Positions 47,938-62,088 of a stretch of 64,000 nucleotides of DNA are shown here, in pieces. This DNA comes from DASYQD01 sp963846495. Lineage in GTDB: Bacteria > Acidobacteriota > Thermoanaerobaculia > Multivoradales > JAIOJS01. Position 1 is the stretch's first letter. Every line of letters begins with the position of its first letter. Below the pieces are notes generated by a model. It saw nothing but the letters and a program-made list of their open reading frames with translations, was not told the DNA's origin and ran no database searches. The position numbers were made by a program, and so were the translations under genes. The stretch lies in assembly GCA_963846495.1 (NCBI GenBank), contig CAWJWP010000004.1, positions 1 to 64,000 on the forward strand, read 5' to 3'.

Positions 47938-50900
47938 TTAGTCCATGAAGGGAGTCTCGCCAATCAGTCCGTCAGTGGCGGTGACAGCAACTCGATCTGC
48001 CAAGCACGCAGGAATCTCGCCCATCCCTTCCCGATGGATTCTAAGCGTCCTCAAGCCCGGCACGCTCTCAAGACCAGTCAACGAGCCCGGTCGCAATCCT
48101 GTCAAATCGAGTTCACGAAGCCTTGGGAGAGTGCTAAGGACCGTCACATCGCGGACTCGCGTATGCGCAATACTGAGTACCTCGAGGTCGTGAAGACTCG
48201 CGAGAAACCCGATGTCATTGACAGGCATGCGCGCGAGTGTCAAGGAGCGCAGCCGGAGCAAACTCCCCACTGCAGAAAAATCTGGATTCCCCGCTCGGCC
48301 CTGGATCTCCAGAACCTCGGCATTAGGAAAATTCTTCACGAACGCCAGCGACTCTATCCAAAGGACACGAACGCTCACATCAAGCGCGCTCTCCAGTGGC
48401 GCCAGGGTCTCCAGCAGCTGCTGGGTTGTCCGAAAGCCCTTGAGTCTTAGGGTCCTCAAGGATCGCAACTCGCTTAATGGCGAGAGGTCCTTAACGGCAA
48501 TCTCGAATAGAACTAGCTCCTCCAAGCGGCCGAGGCGAGGGAAACCATCCCACGACTTCAGTTCGTCGAGCCAAAGCCTTGGGCTCGCGCTCAAAACTTC
48601 AGAGGCGTAGTCATCGCGATCAAATCGATCCCAGGCCCTCCCGATCGCGAGGCAAACCTCGGGTCGCTCATCGCGAGCGTATGTGGCGAGCTCGGCCTTG
48701 GCTTTGGAGCTTCCGATCAGTCCCAGTGTTGCCACGCACATAGCCGCTTGCGTTGATGGACGTGTCGGTTCCCACGTGAGCAGTGCGACAGCCGCATCAC
48801 CGGCAGCCGCCGCTAGTCTCACTTCCTCGAGATCGGCCGGCGGGAAAAGCTGAGCGACTTCGGCCATCACCCGTTGTCGCACCTCTGCCGGCAGCTCCAG
48901 ACATGTCTCCAAACAAGCCAACGCGAGGACCCTTGAGCGCCATCGAGTCTGCCGCCCGGGCGCCGGCGGCTAATCAATGCATTCAATATGGCCTCAGCCT
49001 CCTTCGGCCGCGCAAGGCCGACTGCGAGCACCGTCGTTTCGCGCCATTGATCCGCGTCAGCCTGCTGAACCAAGTATCCTAGGTCCTCCTGCTTCACGAC
49101 CTCCATCGCAGCAAGGAATTCCTGAAAGGTTCTGTGCGTGAAATCAACACGACCTTCGATCGGTTCACGAATTAATCCGCTGCGTTCCACGAGGTGTTGC
49201 GTTACACCATCGGCTGGGATGTCGGGGCGGTCAAAAGGCGCGAGTTTGGCGCCTATTCGCCAAGCAGCGGTTCGGGTGGGAACGTCCGCATACCCATTTC
49301 GCATCATCCAGTATGCTAAATCCTGCAGAATCGACAATTTTTGAGCGTCTGCGAGATCGGGATAGCCAGGATCATGCCTGATGAACCGGCCTCGATCCCT
49401 TCCGAGTAGCATCTCGCAGCATTCGCGGTACAGCGATAGCCGCTCTGACGGCAGCTGCTGGCGCCGCTCGCGATGAAGGGCACAGATCATTGCGCACAGA
49501 AGGGGGGTGGAGGCCAGCCGCGAAGCGGCAGCCGGTCTCGCAACAGACGTCGCAGCCCAGCCGCCAAAGCGTCAATCTCATCGGATTCCTCGCTGCTAGA
49601 CACCCCTGCCAGAGCGCGATGCCAATGCTCTACAAAGCGCTCCACCTCCTCAGCATCCATAGACCTAAGGCTTGCCTCGACGAAGCCCTCTTCGCTGCGC
49701 CAGTCCTCCCATTGAGGCCATCGATCACTTCGAATGGCCGTCGGACGCGATGTCAATATGTAGAATGGCAAAGGGTAGATGCGAACTATCTCGGCGAGTT
49801 GATCAAGCATCCCCTGCCGCTGCTTCGCCGGCACCTCGTCAACTCCGTCCACGATTACTAATGCCCGCCCCTTATCCAATTGCTGGTGCACCCAACCTGC
49901 CGGCATGCTGCCGGCTATCGCCGAGCGACCATCTCCGGGAACTCCTCGGGCTTTGGGAATCCTTTATCGACGCGCTGGCGGAGCCGAATGAAAAAGGGGA
50001 CGGTATGATTCCAGGCGGTCAGGGTTGGTCCAAAGTCGCGCTTGGCGGACCGTACCGCTAACCACTGCGCGAGCGTCGTCTTCCCGGAGCCCGGCTCGCC
50101 AGTAATGACAACCCGCCTCACCCTCCCTAGCAGCTCATCGACTCTCAGACCGGCAGGCCTCGCGGCTTGGACCGTTCCGGCCGGTGCGAGTACTTGCATC
50201 AAGAACGTGGCCTCATCGTGCGACGAGGCCCCACGCACTGCGTGCTCCGCGTGCAGCATGACGTACGCGAGACTCAGATCTTGGAGGCGAGATACGGCGT
50301 CAAGCCTCGGAAGACCGAACAGCTCCAGCCGGTTCAGGTGCTGTTCGACCACTGTGCGATAGCGGACCTCGAATTCCGCCGCGTTTATCGACGACCGGTC
50401 CTCCACTCGATATAAGACCTGAAGGATTCTGTCTTGACCGTCCAGCGTCGCGGCGAAAGCGCTGCGCTGAAACCTGACAGGGTCGCCGAAAGGCTAACCA
50501 CCTCAGAAGCAATCTCTGCCAGGAGTCGGTCATAAATATGCAGCTCATCTATTGACAACAGCGCGCGAAGTTCGGGACGGACGCTGGACAGATGGCGACC
50601 CAGAAGGCTTGGGTCAAGATTGCAAGCAACGAGCAAGTCAGCTGTTATTTCGGCATTCTCCAGCGTCGTCGCCGCTTCCGTCACTATCGCTGTCCTCGAA
50701 CCAGGATCGAGGCTTTTTGCCTCAGCGTCCAAAAACGGCTGTAATTTGGCGATCACGCCGTCGGCTATCTCACCGATTCTCTTAGCGGGGTCGGCTGCCG
50801 CCTTCCCTCGCAGAATGCCATCTTGAGCAAGACTCACAAGCTCGGTGGCAGCGTCCGATAGGAGCACTCCCTTCCCGAGCCATTGTCTAAGCATTGACTT

Positions 50901-50948
50901 GCTCAGTGCGGCGCCAAGACGGACAGCGAAGGTTGTCAATACACTCAA
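47938..50948 (-). CDS. NACHT-LRR protein (bacterial NLR-like, bNACHT) (frame-broken)
   Basis: About 1,000 residues in one gene split by indels near 50395, 49910, 49510 and 48940. N-terminal helical domain (SMLRQWLGKGVLLSDAATEL onward, about 190 residues) continuing into FEVRYRTVVEQHLNRLELFG, as in NNH-NACHT proteins. NACHT: Walker A VVITGEPGSGKTTLAQWLAV, Walker B ALVIVDGVDEVPAKQRQG, sensor-like YILTSRPTAIR, then PLLCAMICALHRERRQQLPS and the NACHT-typical VDFTHRTFQEFLAAMEV. C-terminus: leucine-rich repeats (LGRLEELVLFEIAVKDLSPL, LRSLTLARMPVNDIGFLASL, LPRLRELDLTGLRPGSLTGL). Such proteins are known antiphage sensors; the LRRs would detect the trigger. No separate effector gene is adjacent, so the N-terminal domain may be the effector. 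G+C is lower than flanks; TTG start at 50948. Confidence 0.88.
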
Positions 50949-51013
50949 GATTCAAACTCCCCGAAGTTCACGATAGTCCTGCTAGAGGCTGCGAGCGATT
51001 TATCGCTGCCGCC

Positions 51014-51439
51014 GATCTCGATCGCTCGCGCGCCGCTACTCCCAGGGCAGCTCGTCGAGCACGCGCAGGAAAGGCGTCGACGACCGCGGGATCGAACTGC
51101 GCGCCGCGCTCGGCGCCGAGGACGCGCCGCGCCTCGCCGGGCGGCAGCGCCTTGCGGTAGGGACGGTCGGTAGTCATCGCGTCGAAGCTGTCGACGACGG
51201 CGATGATGCGGGCGCCGAGCGGGATCGCTTCGCCGGCGAGCTGGTGCGGATAGCCCGGGAAGTCGACGCCGACGCGGCCGTCCCAGCGCTCCTGGTGGTG
51301 CATGACGAGCGGCGCCGCTTCGCGCAGCCCTTCGATACGCATCAGCAGCCGCGCGCCGATCTCCGGGTGCCGCTGCATGACGACGCGCTCGTCGTCGTCG
51401 AGCGGCCCGGGCTTGTTGAGGATCGACTCGGGGATGCCG
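51014..51439. repeat. Direct repeat copy B (3' end of intact HD-GYP gene)
   Basis: Partner of 47335-47760, same orientation, no gap in the alignment, offset 3,679 bp. The inner boundaries enclose exactly the NACHT-LRR gene and the nested-repeat edge. Confidence 0.88.
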
Positions 51440-52701
51440 ATCTTGCCGATGTCGTGCAGCGTGCTGGCGATCTGCAGCAGCTCGAGGTCGCGCTCTCCGA
51501 GGCCGAGGCGCCGTCCCACCTCGAGCGCGAAGGCGTTGACGCGCTGCAGGTGGCCGCCGGTGTAGGCGTCCTTCGTCTCCACCGCGCCGGTGAGCGCCCA
51601 CACCACGCGCTGCAGGTCCTGCTCGAGGCGGCCGTGCAGATCTGCCACGCCTTCGAGCAGCCGTCCCTCGCGCTCGGCGCTGCGCGCCAGCAGCACGCCG
51701 ACCAACCAGAACGACAGCAACTGCGCGTAGAGCGACACCGCCACCGTGGCCGGAAACTGCTCGCGCGCGCCGACGGCCGCGTAGCCGGCGAGCAGGCCGA
51801 CGCTGACCAACGCCGACGCCACCAAGGCACCCGGCAGCCGCAGCCGCTGGGCCACCCACCAGATGGGGAAAAAGTAGAGCATGTTCAACCAGACGATGCC
51901 GTGCGCGGAGTCGCGCGTCAGGCCGACACGCAGCAGCGTGATCGCCCCCACCATCAGCAGGCCGAGCGCGACGATGCGGCCGAAGGATTCCTCGTGCGCC
52001 TCGACGCCGACGACCTGCAGCGGCTCGCCGCCGATCCCCTCGCGAACGAGGGCGACGCGCTTGGGCGGCCGCACCATCGCCTCGCCCGGGATCGGCGCCA
52101 AGAGCGGACGCAGCCAGCGGTCGCCGACGACGAGCAACGCCGGCGCCAGCACCCAGAGCGTCACCACCGTGCTGCGCGACCACACCGCCACCGCGCCGAG
52201 CACGTCCTCATGGTGAGAGGCGATCGTGATCACCCACGGCGTCAGCAAGCCACCGATGCCGGAGGCGACGAGATACCAGCCGAGGCTGCGCAGGTTCGGG
52301 AAGCCGCGGCCGAGCCGCGGCACGTAGCGGAGGACGAGCCAGGCGAGGGCGCCGCCGAGCGCGTAGGCGCCGGTCGTCGCCCATGAGTACACGGTGTTGA
52401 GCCTTTCGACCTCGACGAGCGCCAGGAAGCCGAGCTGCAGGGCAACCGCGGCGAGCAGACCGGCCCAGCCGAAGAGCGCCGCGGCGGTGACGAAGGCCAC
52501 CGACGTCGAGCCGAGCAGCGACAGCACCGGCAGCTCGAGGAACCACAGGGCGAGGAGCTTCGCTATCGCCACCCACACCGCGGCGACGACGAGCCGCACG
52601 CCGAAGCCGGCGAGCCTGCTGCGACGGCCGCCGGGCAGCGAGGCGAGGCGCGATGGAGAGGCCCCCACCGCAGCCGCGGGAGCACCGGCAACGATGGCCA
52701 A
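51036..52701 (-). CDS. Membrane HD-GYP phosphodiesterase
   Basis: About 555 residues. The N-terminal half is polytopic (AAVWVAIAKLLALWFLELPV, LLAAVALQLGFLALVEVERL, WYLVASGIGGLLTPWVITIA), resembling MASE-type sensory domains. C-terminal HD-GYP: TGGHLQRVNAFALEVGRRLG, HD pair in ASTLHDIGKIGIPESILN, MQRHPEIGARLL, MHHQERWDGRVGVDFPGYP (the GYP motif) and DAMTTDRPYRKALPPGEA. Such enzymes hydrolyse cyclic di-GMP or other cyclic dinucleotides. An indel at the CCTTTCC near 51073 breaks the tail; restored it reads DAFLRVLDELPWE and ends at TAG 51036. Its 3' 426 bp is duplicated on the far side of the NACHT gene. TTG 52701 is the first start; no strong ribosome site. Confidence 0.9.
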
Positions 52702-52853
52702 GATGCGGAAAGCCTAGCTCACCGCGGAGTCGGGCCGAGTCAGGGGGAATACGGAAGTGGCGCGTGGCGATGCGCGAGGCCCAAGCGCGTGCGCGGTCGG
52801 TCACGCGCGGTCGGACCGCGCAGCGAAACACTGCGCGGCCGCACGCGCGATCA

Positions 52854-53552
52854 TCAGTGCTGGCCGCCCGCCTCCGCGCCCCACACTTCGCGCAGCCGCG
52901 CGGCGCGGCCGCAGCTCTTGCTGTAGAAGCCGTAGCGCAGTGGGTTTTTCTTGGCGTAGTCCTGGTGGTAGCCCTCGGCGTTGTAGAACGTCGACGCGGG
53001 CAGGATGAGCGTCGCCACCTTGCCGAGCTTGCCGCTCACGCGCTGGAGGCTCGCCTCGGCGGCGCGCTTCTGCGCATCGCCGTGCACGAAGACGGCCGAA
53101 CGGTACTGGTCGCCCTTGTCGCAGAACTGGCCGCTGCCGTCCTTGGGGTCGACGTTGTGCCAGAAGACGTCGAGCAGCTGCTCGTAGCTCGTCTTGCTCG
53201 GGTCGAAGGCGACCTCGATCGCCTCGAGGTGGCCGGTGCGGTGGGCGGACACCTGCTCGTAGGTCGGGTTCTTCTCCTTGCCGCCGGTGTAGCCGGAGAC
53301 GACCGAGAGCACTCCGGGCTGGCCCTCGAAGGCGTCCTCGGCGCACCAGAAGCAGCCCATGGCGAAAGTAGCGACGGCGCGACCCGGGGACGCGGCGGCT
53401 GCAGCAGCCGCGGGCTTGGCAGGCGCGGGCTTGCCCGCCGCGGTGTTGTCGCCTTGGCCGTTCGCCGGGCCGCAAGCGGCGGCGAGGACGAGCACGGACA
53501 GCATCAGCGGCGAGGCGAGAAGACGACGGTAGAGAGAGCGCGTGGTGGGCAT
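52854..53552 (-). CDS. msrA: Exported peptide-methionine (S)-S-oxide reductase
   Basis: 232 residues. Lipoprotein signal LMLSVLVLAAACGPANG (lipobox LAAAC) and an Ala/Pro/Lys linker, then MsrA: catalytic Cys in TFAMGCFWCAEDAFEGQPGV, SGYTGGKEKNPTYEQVSAHR, GHLEAIEVAFDP, FWHNVDPKDGSGQFCDKGDQ and YHQDYAKKNPLRYGFY. Repairs oxidised methionine; the lipobox places it outside the cytoplasmic membrane, which is less common than cytosolic MsrA. Recycling cysteines appear in the tail (FYSKSCGRA). ATG at 53552 with AGGTTCCACC upstream. Confidence 0.93.
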   Translation of the reverse strand: MPTTRSLYRRLLASPLMLSVLVLAAACGPANGQGDNTAAGKPAPAKPAAAAAAASPGRAVATFAMGCFWCAEDAFEGQPGVLSVVSGYTGGKEKNPTYEQVSAHRTGHLEAIEVAFDPSKTSYEQLLDVFWHNVDPKDGSGQFCDKGDQYRSAVFVHGDAQKRAAEASLQRVSGKLGKVATLILPASTFYNAEGYHQDYAKKNPLRYGFYSKSCGRAARLREVWGAEAGGQH

Positions 53553-53671
53553 GGTGGAACCTCCGCAACGCTCGTCAGCTTCCGCGCGCGGTGGCGGCGC
53601 GGGCGCGAGCGGGCGTGTGCTCCAGTGTACGGGCGGCGCGGCCGAGCGGATTCCGCGCCGCGCGTTCCGCC

Positions 53672-55402
53672 TCAATCCACCCAGAGCGGCACCAGCTCGA
53701 AGCGGTCGACGTCGACGAGGCCGCGGTCGGTGAGCTTCAAGCTCGGGATCACCTCGAGCGCGGCGAAGGAGAGCGCCATGAAGGGGTCGCGCAGCGGCGA
53801 GCCGAGAGCGTGCGCGGCGGCGATCGCGCGGTCGAGCTCGCGGCGCACTTCCTCGATCGGGCGGTCGCTCATCAGCCCCGCGTAGGGCAGCGGCACCTCG
53901 GCGAGCACCTCCTCGCCCGCCGCCGCCACGAGGCCGCCGCCGAGCGCCGCCGCCCGCCGCGCCGCCGTCATCATCGACGTCGCGTCAGCGCCGGCGACGA
54001 CGAGGTTGTGGTGGTCGTGCGCCACCGTCGAGGCGATGGCGCCGCGCAAGAGGCCGAGGCCGCGCACGAAGCCCTGCCCGACGCGGCCGCTGCCGACGTG
54101 ACGCTCGACGACCGCCATGCGCAGGAGGTCGCGCGAAGGATCGGCGACCGCCTCGCCGTCGCGCACCGTCATCTCCTCGACGAGGTGGTGCGTCACCAGC
54201 TGGTCGGGGACGAGGCCGAGCACACGCGCGCGCCGGCCGCTGGCGGCGAGGCGGAAGGTGACGCGTTCCCAGTCGACGCGCACGCTGGGCGGCAGCGGCG
54301 GCCGCAGGCGCGGCGCGTCGTCGTCGACGAGTGCGCCGTTGCGGGCGACGAGCGCTCCGCCCTGCCAGACCAGGTGCGGGCGCAGGTCGGCGAGGTCGCG
54401 GCACGCGATCAAGTCGGCGCGCCGGCCGGGCGCGACCGCGCCGCGGTCGGCGAGGCCGAAGTGCTCGGCAACGTTGAGCGTCGCCATGCGGAGGGCGATG
54501 AGCGGGTCGACACCGCCCGCGATCGCCATCCGCACCAGCGCGTCCATGTGCCCTTCGTCGAGCAGGTCGGCGGGCTGGCGGTCGTCGGTGCAGAGGCAGA
54601 GCCGCCGCTCAGTCCGCGCGTCGACGAGCGGCAGCAGGTCGCGCAGGTTCTGGGCGTTGGTCGCCTGGCGGATGAAGACGACGAGGCCGGCGCGCAACTT
54701 TTCGCGCGCTTCCTCCACCGTCGTGCACTCGTGGTCGGAGCGCGGGCCGGCGGCGACGTAGGCGGCGAGCGCGGCGCCGGCGAGCCCGGGCGCGTGGCCG
54801 TCGACGGGGCGGCCTTTGAAGACGTCGATCTTGGCGAGCACCTCGGCGTCGCCCGCGACGACGGCGGGGAAGCTCATCACCTCGGCCAGGCCGCGCACGC
54901 GCGGCTCGGCGGCGAGCCAGGCGAGCTCGGCGACGCCGAGCGTGGCGCCGCTCGTGGCGAGCGGCGTCGCCGGCACGCAGGAGGGCGCCATCACCACCAT
55001 GTCGAACGGCGCGCCGTCGGCGTCCTGGAGCATCCAGCGCACGCCTTCGACGCCGAGCACGTTGGCGATCTCGTGCGGGTCGGCGACGATCGTCGTGGTG
55101 CCGCGCGGCACCACCGCGCGCGCCATCTCCGCCGGCGGCACCATGCTGCTCTCGACGTGGACGTGGGCGTCGATGAGGCCCGGCAGCACCCAGGCGCCGT
55201 CGAGGTCGACGACCTCGCGGCCGCGGTAGGCGCCGACGCCGGCGATGCGGTCGCCGCAGAGGGCGACGCTCGCCTCGACGACGTCGCCGGTGAAGACGTC
55301 GAGCACGCGCCCGCCGGCGAGCACGACGTCCGCCGGCTCGTCGCCGCGGGCGACGGCGAGGAGGCGAGCTCGCTGCTCCAGCGGCGACGGGGGCGTGGAC
55401 AC
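53672..55402 (-). CDS. ade: Adenine deaminase
   Basis: About 576 residues, single frame. Amidohydrolase: VDLDGAWVLPGLIDAHVHVE (metal His pair), SSMVPPAEMARAVVPRGTTT, ADPHEIANVLGVEG, CLCTDDRQPADLLDEGHMD, MATLNVAEHFGLADRGAVAP, and the Ade-specific C-terminal domain AHDHHNLVVAGADATSMMTA and LSLTDRGLVDV-type ending. Converts adenine to hypoxanthine (purine salvage). I chose GTG 55402; a TTG at 55426 also precedes it. Stand-alone gene between MsrA and the dispersed repeat. Confidence 0.93.
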   Translation of the reverse strand: MSTPPSPLEQRARLLAVARGDEPADVVLAGGRVLDVFTGDVVEASVALCGDRIAGVGAYRGREVVDLDGAWVLPGLIDAHVHVESSMVPPAEMARAVVPRGTTTIVADPHEIANVLGVEGVRWMLQDADGAPFDMVVMAPSCVPATPLATSGATLGVAELAWLAAEPRVRGLAEVMSFPAVVAGDAEVLAKIDVFKGRPVDGHAPGLAGAALAAYVAAGPRSDHECTTVEEAREKLRAGLVVFIRQATNAQNLRDLLPLVDARTERRLCLCTDDRQPADLLDEGHMDALVRMAIAGGVDPLIALRMATLNVAEHFGLADRGAVAPGRRADLIACRDLADLRPHLVWQGGALVARNGALVDDDAPRLRPPLPPSVRVDWERVTFRLAASGRRARVLGLVPDQLVTHHLVEEMTVRDGEAVADPSRDLLRMAVVERHVGSGRVGQGFVRGLGLLRGAIASTVAHDHHNLVVAGADATSMMTAARRAAALGGGLVAAAGEEVLAEVPLPYAGLMSDRPIEEVRRELDRAIAAAHALGSPLRDPFMALSFAALEVIPSLKLTDRGLVDVDRFELVPLWVD

Positions 55403-55524
55403 GCGGCGCGAGTCTATCGCCGGCAAGGTTTACCCAGGCGTCCCGACGGGACGGGCCCCTCCCGGTTTCGAGTTGCGGTTCACGGTTTGCCGTCGCCAGC
55501 CGTCCTTTCAATCGGGTTGTCCCC

Positions 55525-55599
55525 GTCGTGGCGAGGAGCGCAGCGACGAAGCAACCTCGATCATCGAGCGCCACGGGCGCTTCGCGCCCTCGCGATGAC
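55525..55599. repeat. Full copy of the dispersed palindromic repeat (diverged)
   Basis: GTCGTGGCGAGGAGCGCAGC then GACGAAGCAACCTCGA on the left and GGCGCTTCGCGCCCTCGCGA and TGAC on the right. An ATG inside the right arm is in frame with the following gene. Confidence 0.75.
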
Positions 55600-55609
55600 A
55601 GGACTTCTG

Positions 55610-56506
55610 ATGCGACACCACCAACGTCTCGTCCTGGTAACCGCCCTCGTCGCGCCGATCGCCTTCGGCCTCGGGGCGGCGCCGGCTCACGCGCACCCCT
55701 CGGCGGGCATCGTCCGCGACCGCAGCGGCAACGTCTACTACTCCGACTTGGAGCGCGTGTGGCAGCTTGCGCCCGACGGCCGCAAGCACGTCGTCGTCTC
55801 CGGAGTCCACTCGCACGAGCTGTGGCTCGACGCGGCGGGGAACCTCTACGGCGAGCACCTCTGGTACGAAGGCGAGAAGACCGACAAGTGGGGGCACTAC
55901 GTGTGGAAGCGCGCGCCCGACGGCCGCGTCAGCCGCGTGTACCCGGCGCGCGAGGGCTTTCGCCGCGAGTGGAGCTTCGTGCGCGACGCGGCGGAGAACG
56001 GCTACTGGGCGGTCGAGGAGGACGGCGGCCGCGTCGAGATCCGCCGCAAGGGACGCGACGGACGGATCGCCACCGTCGCGCGCGGCCGCTTCGGCGATCT
56101 CCGCTGGATGGCCGCCGATGGCGACGGCTCGCTGTTCTTCACCGCTCTCGCCGACCGTATGCACGACCTCTATCGTGTTTCGCGCGATGGCCAGGTGGTG
56201 CGCCTCGCGCGCGACCTGGCGAAGCGCGGGCCGCTGGACCGCGTCTTCGACCCGCGCCACCACACCTTCGGCCTCTGGCCCGACCGGCACGGCGGCGCCT
56301 ACGTCACCATCCTCGACGAGCGGCAGGTCGTCCACGTCGGCGCCGACGGCAAGGTGAAGGTCGTGCTGCGCTCGCCGCCGCGCTGGGGGCCGACCGGTGG
56401 TCTCCTCGCACCTGACGGCTCGCTGTGGATCCTCGAAGGCGGGCTGCCGGGCCGCGCCCGCGTCCGCCGCATCGACCGTGACGGCCAGTCGCGGGTCTTC
56501 GACTGA
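55610..56506 (+). CDS. Exported NHL/SMP30-like beta-propeller protein
   Basis: 298 residues. Signal peptide QRLVLVTALVAPIAFGLGAA then HPSAGIVRDRSGNVYYSDLE, the opening of an NHL-type propeller. Repeated blades: LAPDGRKHVVVSGVHSHEL, DAAGNLYGEHLWYEGE, APDGRVSRVYPA, GLWPDRHGGAYVTILDERQV, LAPDGSLWILEGGLPGRARV. The ATG at 55610 is chosen because the earlier in-frame ATG lies in the dispersed repeat. No catalytic signature is certain; could be a lactonase-like or vitellogenin-like structural propeller. Confidence 0.75.
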   Translation: MRHHQRLVLVTALVAPIAFGLGAAPAHAHPSAGIVRDRSGNVYYSDLERVWQLAPDGRKHVVVSGVHSHELWLDAAGNLYGEHLWYEGEKTDKWGHYVWKRAPDGRVSRVYPAREGFRREWSFVRDAAENGYWAVEEDGGRVEIRRKGRDGRIATVARGRFGDLRWMAADGDGSLFFTALADRMHDLYRVSRDGQVVRLARDLAKRGPLDRVFDPRHHTFGLWPDRHGGAYVTILDERQVVHVGADGKVKVVLRSPPRWGPTGGLLAPDGSLWILEGGLPGRARVRRIDRDGQSRVFD

Positions 56507-56702
56507 GCGGCGCGCGCCGAGCGCGACCGGCGCAGTCAGCCAACGCGGCGCCGGCGCCGTACTCGTACGCGCGCTCTCCCACTCGTCTCTCCGGACACGC
56601 GCCGAGCGCGAGCGCCGAGCGCCATTGCTAGGATCGTCGCGACCCCGTGTCCTCTCTCCAGACGCGCAGCCGCATCGCGACCGCACGCGGCCGTGGTGTC
56701 GC

Positions 56703-59112
<2,410 letters not shown>

Positions 59113-59223
59113 GCGCCGGCGCGAAGGATCGCTTCGCGCCGGCGCGACGGAGGCTCGGCAGTGCGGCGTGCGTGACGTGCGACAAAGAGCGCTGTGCCCG
59201 CGTCGACGATCGTGCTCGTGGCG

Positions 59224-59709
59224 TCAGTTGGCGAGCGAGGTGACGCGCACGCGGTTGCCGACGATCGGCCCGCCGCCGAGCTCGATCGGCTCGGTCTCGC
59301 CGGGCGGGTAGAGGAACGCCTCGGCGCGGCCGCTGAAGCGGCGGCTGGTTTCGAGGTGGATGCGCGAACGCACCTCGATGATCCCCGCCGGCGCCTTGTT
59401 CTCGTCGAAGATGAAGAGCTGGAAGGTGCTCTCGTAGTCGCTGCCCTGGCCGCGCCAGGCGCCGGCGCCGGGACCTTCGACGAGCGAAGCGAGCAGGTCG
59501 CTCGTCTCGGTCATCGTGCCGCCGGCGTGGAAGGTCTGGATGGCGCGGAAGGGCGGAATGGCGAGCTCGGGGTCGAAGCTCACGTCGAGCACCCAGGTGC
59601 CGACGAGGTTGGTGCCCTTGGCGGGCGCGTCGGCCCGGTCGGCGGCGGCGAGGGTCGTCGGGGCGAGGAGCAGCACGGAGGCGAGCAGCAGAGAGTGACG
59701 AAGCTTCAT
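59224..59709 (-). CDS. Exported lipocalin-like protein
   Basis: 161 residues. Signal peptide SLLLASVLLLAPTTLAAADR, then NLVGTWVLDVSFDPE, the usual first strand of small lipocalin-like/calycin domains, AIQTFHAGGTMTETSD, STFQLFIFDENKAPAGIIEV and a final GGGPIVGNRVRVTSLAN. This 'GTW...F..GG...E' pattern is common in uncharacterised secreted proteins. Function unknown. Divergent from the FHA-sigma54 activator across 225 bp. Confidence 0.72.
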   Translation of the reverse strand: MKLRHSLLLASVLLLAPTTLAAADRADAPAKGTNLVGTWVLDVSFDPELAIPPFRAIQTFHAGGTMTETSDLLASLVEGPGAGAWRGQGSDYESTFQLFIFDENKAPAGIIEVRSRIHLETSRRFSGRAEAFLYPPGETEPIELGGGPIVGNRVRVTSLAN

Positions 59710-59934
59710 GACGGTCTCCTGGTTCGGGTTGTTGGCCGTGTGAGCGGCCGGGTTGTGCAGGTGTCGGAGAGCAACGGCCGGACCACTCGCGATGAACGCC
59801 GCGGAATCACGGTGAACCGACTGAACAGTAACGACTTGCTGGCTTCTCCGCAGCGCTCGAACGCGGCTCCGGTCTCACCTTTCGGTGAGACTCGCAGCTC
59901 GCCGCCAAACCACTCGGATAGGCTCGCCGCACCG

Positions 59935-61875
<1,941 letters not shown>

Positions 61876-61925
61876 GCCCCGTGCGACGTCGCACTGGCTC
61901 ACCCGAAGGCGCTGGTTCTTACCCT

Positions 61926-62001
61926 GTCATTGCGAGGAGCGCAGCGACGAAGCAATCTCGACCTCGCGACATCGAGATCGCTTCGCTTCGCTCGCGATGA
62001 C
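61926..62001. repeat. Full copy of the dispersed palindromic repeat (reference copy)
   Basis: GTCATTGCGAGGAGCGCAGC then GACGAAGCAATCTCG at the left and CGAGATCGCTTCGCTTCGCT then CGCGATGAC at the right: an imperfect inverted repeat about 76 bp long. The GTCATTGCGAGG core is a known kind of short palindromic element found in many unrelated bacterial genomes. Confidence 0.85.
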
Positions 62002-62088
62002 GGCGGTTGGACAGCGCGCTTACGGCGGAAGTCACTGACCGGCTCCGCGACGGTTCCGGTTCCGATCGCGGATACGCGCGCCCGACCG

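Noticed and set aside
47335..51439. Transposon carrying the NACHT gene
   Set aside because: No transposase or recombinase gene lies within the bracketed segment; the flanking repeats are gene fragments, not insertion-sequence ends.
53591..56506. Very long plus-strand open frame over the adenine deaminase gene
   Set aside because: Its first two-thirds is the antisense shadow of ade; only the final segment from 55610 is a real gene.
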